Shown: positions 18,504-23,139 of the stretch, in pieces
Layout of the letters: each line of letters begins with the position of its first letter
How positions within the stretch are numbered: the stretch's first letter is position 1
Assembly: GCA_003427395.1 (NCBI GenBank)
Contig: BFEA01000432.1
Location: 730,889 to 754,027 of the forward strand
Source: Chara braunii
Lineage: Eukaryota; Streptophyta; Charophyceae; Charales; Characeae
DNA length: 23,139 bases
Reading direction: 5' to 3'
The notes under the pieces: model-generated
What the model saw: only the letters and a program-made list of their open reading frames with translations
Databases searched by the model: none
What the model was told of the DNA's origin: nothing
Translations under genes and position numbers: made by a program

Positions 18504-20793
18504 TTCTACTACTTCTGCCCTGTGCTGAGTGGATCTGGGCTGATGTGGCAACCTCTTCTCCTACCCAACTCTGAGTGAGCGCCTGATGGACAAACGGCGA
18601 GTCGAGTCTCTTTTCCTTCGGAAGTCGAATCTTCAGCTCGGCTATCGTATCGACAGTGATCATTAGCGGGGAAATTACAAAACGACATAATTCCTGCTTC
18701 TTACACTCTACGAACAGGGCCAACGGAACAAGGCGAAGACCTAACGTCTCCAGCTCATATACTTTTTCCTCAGTTAACCTCGCGTCTATGATCAGAATAT
18801 AAAATTTAACTTTATTCCCTGACAGACCAAACAAAACCCTCGACATAGGAATATCAGCTATCACCCCAGCTGGAAAGGCATCCAGGTACAGCGTCCTGAT
18901 ACAATCCTCTATCACCGACAACGAAGGCATTTCCGACATTGCTTGAGCAAAGATACTCAACGGATCAGATCCTTTCTGCCACGCAACCACCCAATACGCA
19001 TTACGGAACATTGTGCAGAGTAGAGGTAGAAGATACTGAGATATTTCCATTCCTTGCGTCCGAGCTGCCATTGCCAATCTTCTATCCCGTGTGGTCTTAC
19101 TTCCCGATGTGACCGTCCCGATTTCATGCCCGCCCGATCTCTCTGAATCCTCTCTTGAGATCCTTGAGTTTCCTGACTGCTCCGGTGTTAGCTCCGGATG
19201 AGAGGAAACACCGAGTCGTCGTCGTTTCCCCAATCCTCTTCCTCTTACTCGAGACGGGGTACTGGTCGCCTCCAGGTTCCCCAAGGCACCCCCATTGACT
19301 CTATTTCCTCTTGGGTCTTCTCGCAGAAGGCTCTATGTACCAGTCTCGAACCCGATACTTCCTCGGGGCTGCACCGAGGCCCCCGGTTCCCCCACCTCCA
19401 ATTCCAAACTGTCCCGCTTGGAAACCTGGGATGTTCAGATTACTCACACCCATTCCACCCGACTGACTTACGAAAGGTCCTCCTTGTTGTTGAGACACGG
19501 TCCCCTGTGCAGCTCCGCCAAAGTTATTCAACCCCTGCGGCATCCCTGGCCATGGGCCGGGCACATAACCGCTCGCCAATAACAAATCTAGGGACACCCC
19601 TTATTGGGCCCAGTTTTGCTGTCCCGACATCGCCTGGCCTAAGGGGAGACCAAATAATGGTGCGCCCCCGCCACCTACCTCACGAGATTGGAAGGGTCCT
19701 GGAAGTTGTGTCCCCAATGCGCCGCTCTGCCCTCCCCCTCCTGTCCCTGGGGAGAACATTGGATTATTCCTCATGAAGCCACCTTGAAGACCCCCTGCTG
19801 GGGGAACCTGATTCGGTGCACTTGGGGCCAGCGACCCTTGGTAACTGCCTTGACGAGGAACGCTTGCTGCCGGCTGATGCTGATAGCCTTGGGCTTGACT
19901 TGAGGACGCTCCCGCCCTACCTGGAGCACCCTGAAACCCTGATCTGACCCCTCTCCTGCACTCGTCTTCCGTGTGGAAAAATTGTCTGCATTTCCTACAC
20001 TTCGGTGTACCCGAGGATGCTAACCGGACTTCTAGGGTATCTCCCTTCGAAGTTTCGATCCACAAAACATCCTTCATGTTCGCTCTTGCCTCCGGTTCAA
20101 GGTCAAACTTCGCATTCACGAGTGCTGGCCTTGCTGGATCCGCGTCTGTTGGGTGAGCCAGAACAATTTTGCCGATTACCTTTTCGATCTGAGCATAAAT
20201 AAAGGGCATAACATCCAGCGGAATTTGCAGCGCTATTACCCAAAAAACGTTTTCATCCTCCTGTCTTCTTAAGTCCCGAAATTCCGCCCTGGTCATCCAC
20301 GGCTTGAACAGCAGCCTGTACGTCTCCGTTCCCAAAGATACCTCCACTTGTCCTTCTAAGAGCATGAATTGAGCAGCTTCTCTCGTTTTTGCTACGTAGG
20401 AGGCAACTCCAGGTCCCTCGATTTTAACTCTCCCCCTCCTCATGTCTCTGCCCAAATTCTCGTTCCCCAACACCCAACCATCCTCAAACACTCTGACGGG
20501 GTCATCTTTAATATTCTTCGGAAGAAATCTGGCCGCATCCTTATAAATAACCGAGACAGTGCGCTCCTTGAGCCACTTAACCTGTATCTCGTCCAAGGAG
20601 GTATTCAATTTAAATATCACCTCTCTCCCATCCACTCTCATCTCCCCTAGGTCTCTATCGGGTACACACCATCGTCAAAACATAGCTGCAAAAGGTCCCG
20701 AATCCTGTCTTCATCCTCCCAGTAATCTCTCTCCACCTGAGGGGCAACAGGAGGAGACCTCCCTGTCCCCCCCCCCCCCGGGGTAGACTCCAT
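18496..20793 (-). pseudogene. LINE ORF1: CCHC RNA-binding protein with extra C-terminal domain (broken)
   Basis: From an ATG at 20793 (MESTPGGGG) the frame encodes a soluble N-terminal domain that continues after a frameshift near 20645 with MRVDGREVIFKLNTSL and VRVFEDGWVLG. A zinc knuckle CRKCRQFFHTEDEC (C-x2-C-x4-H-x4-C) follows near 19970-20010, as in plant LINE ORF1 nucleic-acid-binding proteins. Next comes a long Gly/Pro/Gln-rich linker interrupted by TAA at 19601-19603. After a frameshift near 19290 there is a Ser/Arg-rich stretch and a folded-looking C-terminal region (about 19080-18600) that I do not recognise. The stop (18496-18498) overlaps the ORF2 start. ORF1 proteins package LINE RNA into ribonucleoprotein particles. 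The C-terminal part could instead belong to a separate short ORF, but the frame runs straight into ORF2. Confidence 0.78.
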
Positions 20794-20952
20794 CTTCCTC
20801 CCGTTAACTACTAACTCAACCCTAATACTCCCAACCTCCCCTTGGATCCCTCTCTTCTTACCTCGCTTTCGCTCTAGGCTTCCACTCGTGATGTCCAGGG
20901 GCCACTTCCTCTGTCCGTCCAACTACATCTATGGCTAGTACATCGCCATATC

Positions 20953-21042
20953 CACCCTTCAAGGAGGGTGCGTGATGAGAGAACTCCCGAACGCTATCTC
21001 GTTGGTAGCGCCCTGGACGACAGCTCGGGTCTTGCCGACCCG
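20953..21042 (-). other. Hairpin-rich LINE 5' UTR
   Basis: Between the presumed 5' end (21083) and ORF1 lie three perfect inverted repeats. CGGGTC/GACCCG (21026-21031 and 21037-21042) has a 5-nt loop. CGCTA/TAGCG (20992-20996 and 21006-21010) has a 9-nt loop. CACCCT/AGGGTG (20953-20958 and 20965-20970) has a 6-nt loop. The region is GC-rich. It could be a structured leader or internal promoter. I could not fit an HDV-like ribozyme by eye. Confidence 0.45.
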
Positions 21043-21095
21043 GTACCGCTTGGCAGAGCGCACCGCGCCGGCCGAAGCAAGGTCGGACCGCTGCC

Positions 21096-21577
21096 TTGAC
21101 ACTCCCAACCCTGGAAAACAAAAAGGGAAAAAAGAAATTCAATGCCACATGGCCTTAGGAAAAGCCAAACAAACCGAATCCACCCCCCAAAATAAACCCA
21201 AATTCGCCCTCACCCTCCTATCTTTTCTACTAATATCTCTGTCGCGTCTAAAAAAGCCTACTGAGTCCTGGCTAACAACTTATCTCCCCTACTCCCTCCA
21301 CCTATTCAGCCTTCTAAGTCGAAGGCTCGAGATCATCCTCTACTGGAATGGATGCTTCCTCCGCATAAGGTTCCCTCTGCCTGCCTGCCTCCTGCGGCCT
21401 GTACCTGAAACCGAGCACCCAGGTTTCTAACACTCTATCTCCCATTACTCTAATCTGCTATCTCTATCTTTCTAATTCTCCCACAAGTTATACGACCTCG
21501 CGCCGGAAGGCAGTAAGTCCTGTAGATGAGGTGCTATCTCCGGAGGTTCAGTAGTACACTGGGCTCGCTTTGGCCCT
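21096..21577 (-). other. Probable 3' UTR of the older LINE, no gene
   Basis: On the minus strand this follows the last codons of the older LINE copy and is purine-rich, like the 3' UTR of the younger element. If so, the younger LINE inserted into or just beyond the 3' UTR of its relative. No clear poly(A) tail or alignment between the two UTRs could be made by eye. Confidence 0.4.
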
Positions 21578-23139
21578 TCAATGGCTGAATAACCAAGGGT
21601 CTAGGTTTAGCTTTCCATCTGATCCAATCGTGGCCAGTGACTCAAAGGTACACCAAGTCTTTTTAAACCAGCGAACTCTGCTACCTTCGATATGTGCCTT
21701 GGAGACCTTTCTGCGCCAATCCGCCAGAATCTGTCTGCGAAGAAGCGAAATGAACGTTGAGTGAATCTGCTTGTTTGGCCATTCTTTTCCCTCAAACACT
21801 CGAGTGTTCCTGCATTGCCAAATTACCTGGAAGCTGCACGCTCTGAATACTTGCCCAACGTATCCCCACCCTTTGGCTAGTTTAACCTTTCCTGGTGGTC
21901 CTCCTAGCATGATCCACTCCTTCTCCCATGGAAAGGTTGAGCTGGAAACTTTGTTCCAGTGTTTAACAATCCATTTCCATATTCTGTCTTAGTCCGGGCA
22001 GTCCCACCACAGATGCCCCAGGGACTCAAATGCTCAATGACAGCATTTACACTGTAAGTCAAGTTTCATTCCCCTTTCCGCCAACCAAACTGCTAAAGGG
22101 GTAGCTGCTAGAGATACTAGCCACATGATAGAAGCCTGGCGCTGACAAGGGATAAGCTTGAGTTGCTTCCAACAATGTTTGATGGATTTTTCTATCTCCA
22201 ACGGATCTAGGCTAAGCAGTTGGGACCATCTGTTCCTGGCTGTCAGTAGGGGATGTCTAATTGGGGGCATGTGGTCATATCCCATCTTCTGAGTACACCC
22301 TGCTAAGCACAAGTTTTCCCCGTGAGCCCCTTTAGCTCTCCATTCACAGATCTTGGGATCCAGTTTCAGATATTTAATAGGTTTACCAGAGAGAAAACAG
22401 GGGCCTCTCCTGCTGAGATTTGTTGGATAACTCTCACCTGTGCTAGCCTGGAGCCAGCTTCGGGCTGTGAGTCCTGTTTCGGTGCCCTGGATAGATTACC
22501 TGATTCTATATCCCAAACCTGGAATACACGTCTTCTGTCCTCCAAGAAACTGTCTAGTTTCCAAACTCTGGTCACTCCTGGTTCTTCTTCCATGTACCAA
22601 GTGCCTACTGAGTCGACTGAGATTGAAACTAGAAGATTTTTCCAGTCGACTGGAATAGCAGCTATCAGAGTTTGCCTTCTTGCCGGTTGATGGTGCAGTT
22701 GACCCAGACTCTCCTTCAGGTTTTCCTCGGTTTCCCAGTTCCCCAGCTCATGATCCCATATGTCTTTAACAGTCAGTATACCTCTTTCAATCCAGGGCCG
22801 TCCGAAACTGGATTGACCGGAATCCGCTTTGAACCAGTCTCCTGAGACCTCTCTAATATGCGGGTTCTCAAATAATGGTTGGGAGAGGACCTCAACTCTG
22901 GTCTGAGGTAGAGGCCAGGAATCCGGTCTCAGTCTCCTCCACGCTTTAAGAATCGATGACCAAAATTGCGATTTTACGTGGCGACGCTGGTATAGATCTT
23001 GAAACAACGGTGGACGCGTCATGTTTTGAGTTCCTAAAGGCACGAAAAACAGGCCTTCCGCGACTGTATCAGGGCTTGAGTTTGAAAAGGCGTTCGTAAC
23101 TCAAGGCCGACAGTGGTGTCAGCGCAGAGTTCGAAAAGG
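21578..23139 (-). pseudogene. Older, divergent LINE ORF2 C-terminal fragment
   Basis: This is clearly homologous to the C-terminal half of the ORF2 at 14228-18503. Matched pairs include SQFWSSILKAWRRLRPD with SEFWQAVLRAWRKVKPD, VEVLSQPLFENPHIR with AEVLSQVIFENQNIR, DSVGTWY with DPVGTWY, and KLAKGWGYVGQVFRA with HLEKGWGYVAQAVRA. The zinc-finger segment CKCCH..HLWWDC is present (near 21995-22045). Damage: a frameshift near 22380 and in-frame stops at 22034-22036 (TGA) and about 21991 (TAA). The reverse transcriptase core would lie beyond the right edge. Divergence is too high for a recent duplicate of the neighbouring element, so it is a separate, older insertion of the same or a sister family. 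The last 100 bp (23040-23139) have no obvious counterpart in the other copy. Confidence 0.85.

Larger units (their letters stand above)
13706..21083 (-). mobile_element. Nearly full-length L1-type LINE, about 7.4 kb, decayed
   Basis: The element reads on the minus strand: 5' UTR, ORF1 with a zinc knuckle, ORF2 with endonuclease, reverse transcriptase and C-terminal finger, a G-rich 3' UTR (14227 to about 13727), and a poly(A) tail seen as plus-strand T at 13706-13726. A candidate target duplication brackets it: CGGACCTCTGCC at 13694-13705 beside the tail and CGGACCGCTGCC at 21084-21095 beside the 5' end (one mismatch in 12, or one in 14 if the next TT is counted). This fixes plausible boundaries and implies little or no 5' truncation. 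Several frameshifts and stops in both ORFs make this copy inactive, unless some are assembly indels. Confidence 0.82.

Noticed and set aside
20953-21083. HDV-like ribozyme at the LINE 5' end
   Set aside because: A GGCCGGC stretch near the end recalls HDV P1, but no complementary strand or nested pseudoknot could be placed.
1-23139. Defence system, phage, CRISPR or bacterial operon
   Set aside because: No ribosome-binding-site-led gene clusters, spaced repeats or prokaryotic families are seen. All signals are eukaryotic.

Overview
This is a repeat-rich nuclear window, probably from the green plant (streptophyte) lineage. Both U6 snRNA-like copies end in the plant-type GCATAAATCGAGAAATGGTCC-class 3' region rather than the animal form, the retrotransposons are plant-style L1-type LINEs with a terminal zf-RVT-like zinc finger, and the one confident host gene has a plant-like UMPH-1 core. 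A charophyte such as Chara would fit, but that is inference. No operons, phage genes, CRISPR or bacterial-type features are present.

Layout. 1-2560 is microsatellite-rich DNA with no supportable gene. 2575-3030 holds a tRNA-like, A-tailed SINE candidate whose 3' part is duplicated. 4190-4426 is a foldback pair of MITE-like units. 4504-4638 is a U6 pseudogene split by a poly(T) tract (poly(A) on the U6 sense strand). 4640-8889 is mostly non-coding with microsatellites and short tandem duplications, plus one weak exon candidate. 8890-11205 (minus) is an intronless-looking gene for a pyrimidine/cytosolic 5'-nucleotidase III-like HAD phosphatase. It carries a very long low-complexity N-terminal extension and a charged insertion inside the catalytic fold. 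11206-13031 contains its presumed promoter and short repeats. 13032-13233 is a small nest of retroposition: a U6 retropseudogene with perfect target-site duplications (TSDs), and a second short A-tailed insertion that landed on its border.

13706-21083 (minus) is a nearly complete, decayed LINE of about 7.4 kb. ORF1 has a CCHC knuckle and an unusual extra C-terminal domain. ORF2 has an AP-type endonuclease, a reverse transcriptase and a zf-RVT-like finger. A candidate 12-bp TSD brackets the element. 21578 to the window end (minus) is an older, divergent relative of the same LINE family, cut by the window edge.

The common thread is LINE-machinery activity in trans: U6 RNA, SINE-like and nearly body-less poly(A) insertions, several with visible target-site duplications, sit beside LINE copies that could have supplied the enzymes. 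The most notable points are the U6/poly(A) junctions, the head-to-head MITE foldback, the extra LINE ORF1 domain with an 8-bp ORF1/ORF2 overlap, and the enlarged 5'-nucleotidase. Homology calls come from reading motifs and were not confirmed by any search.
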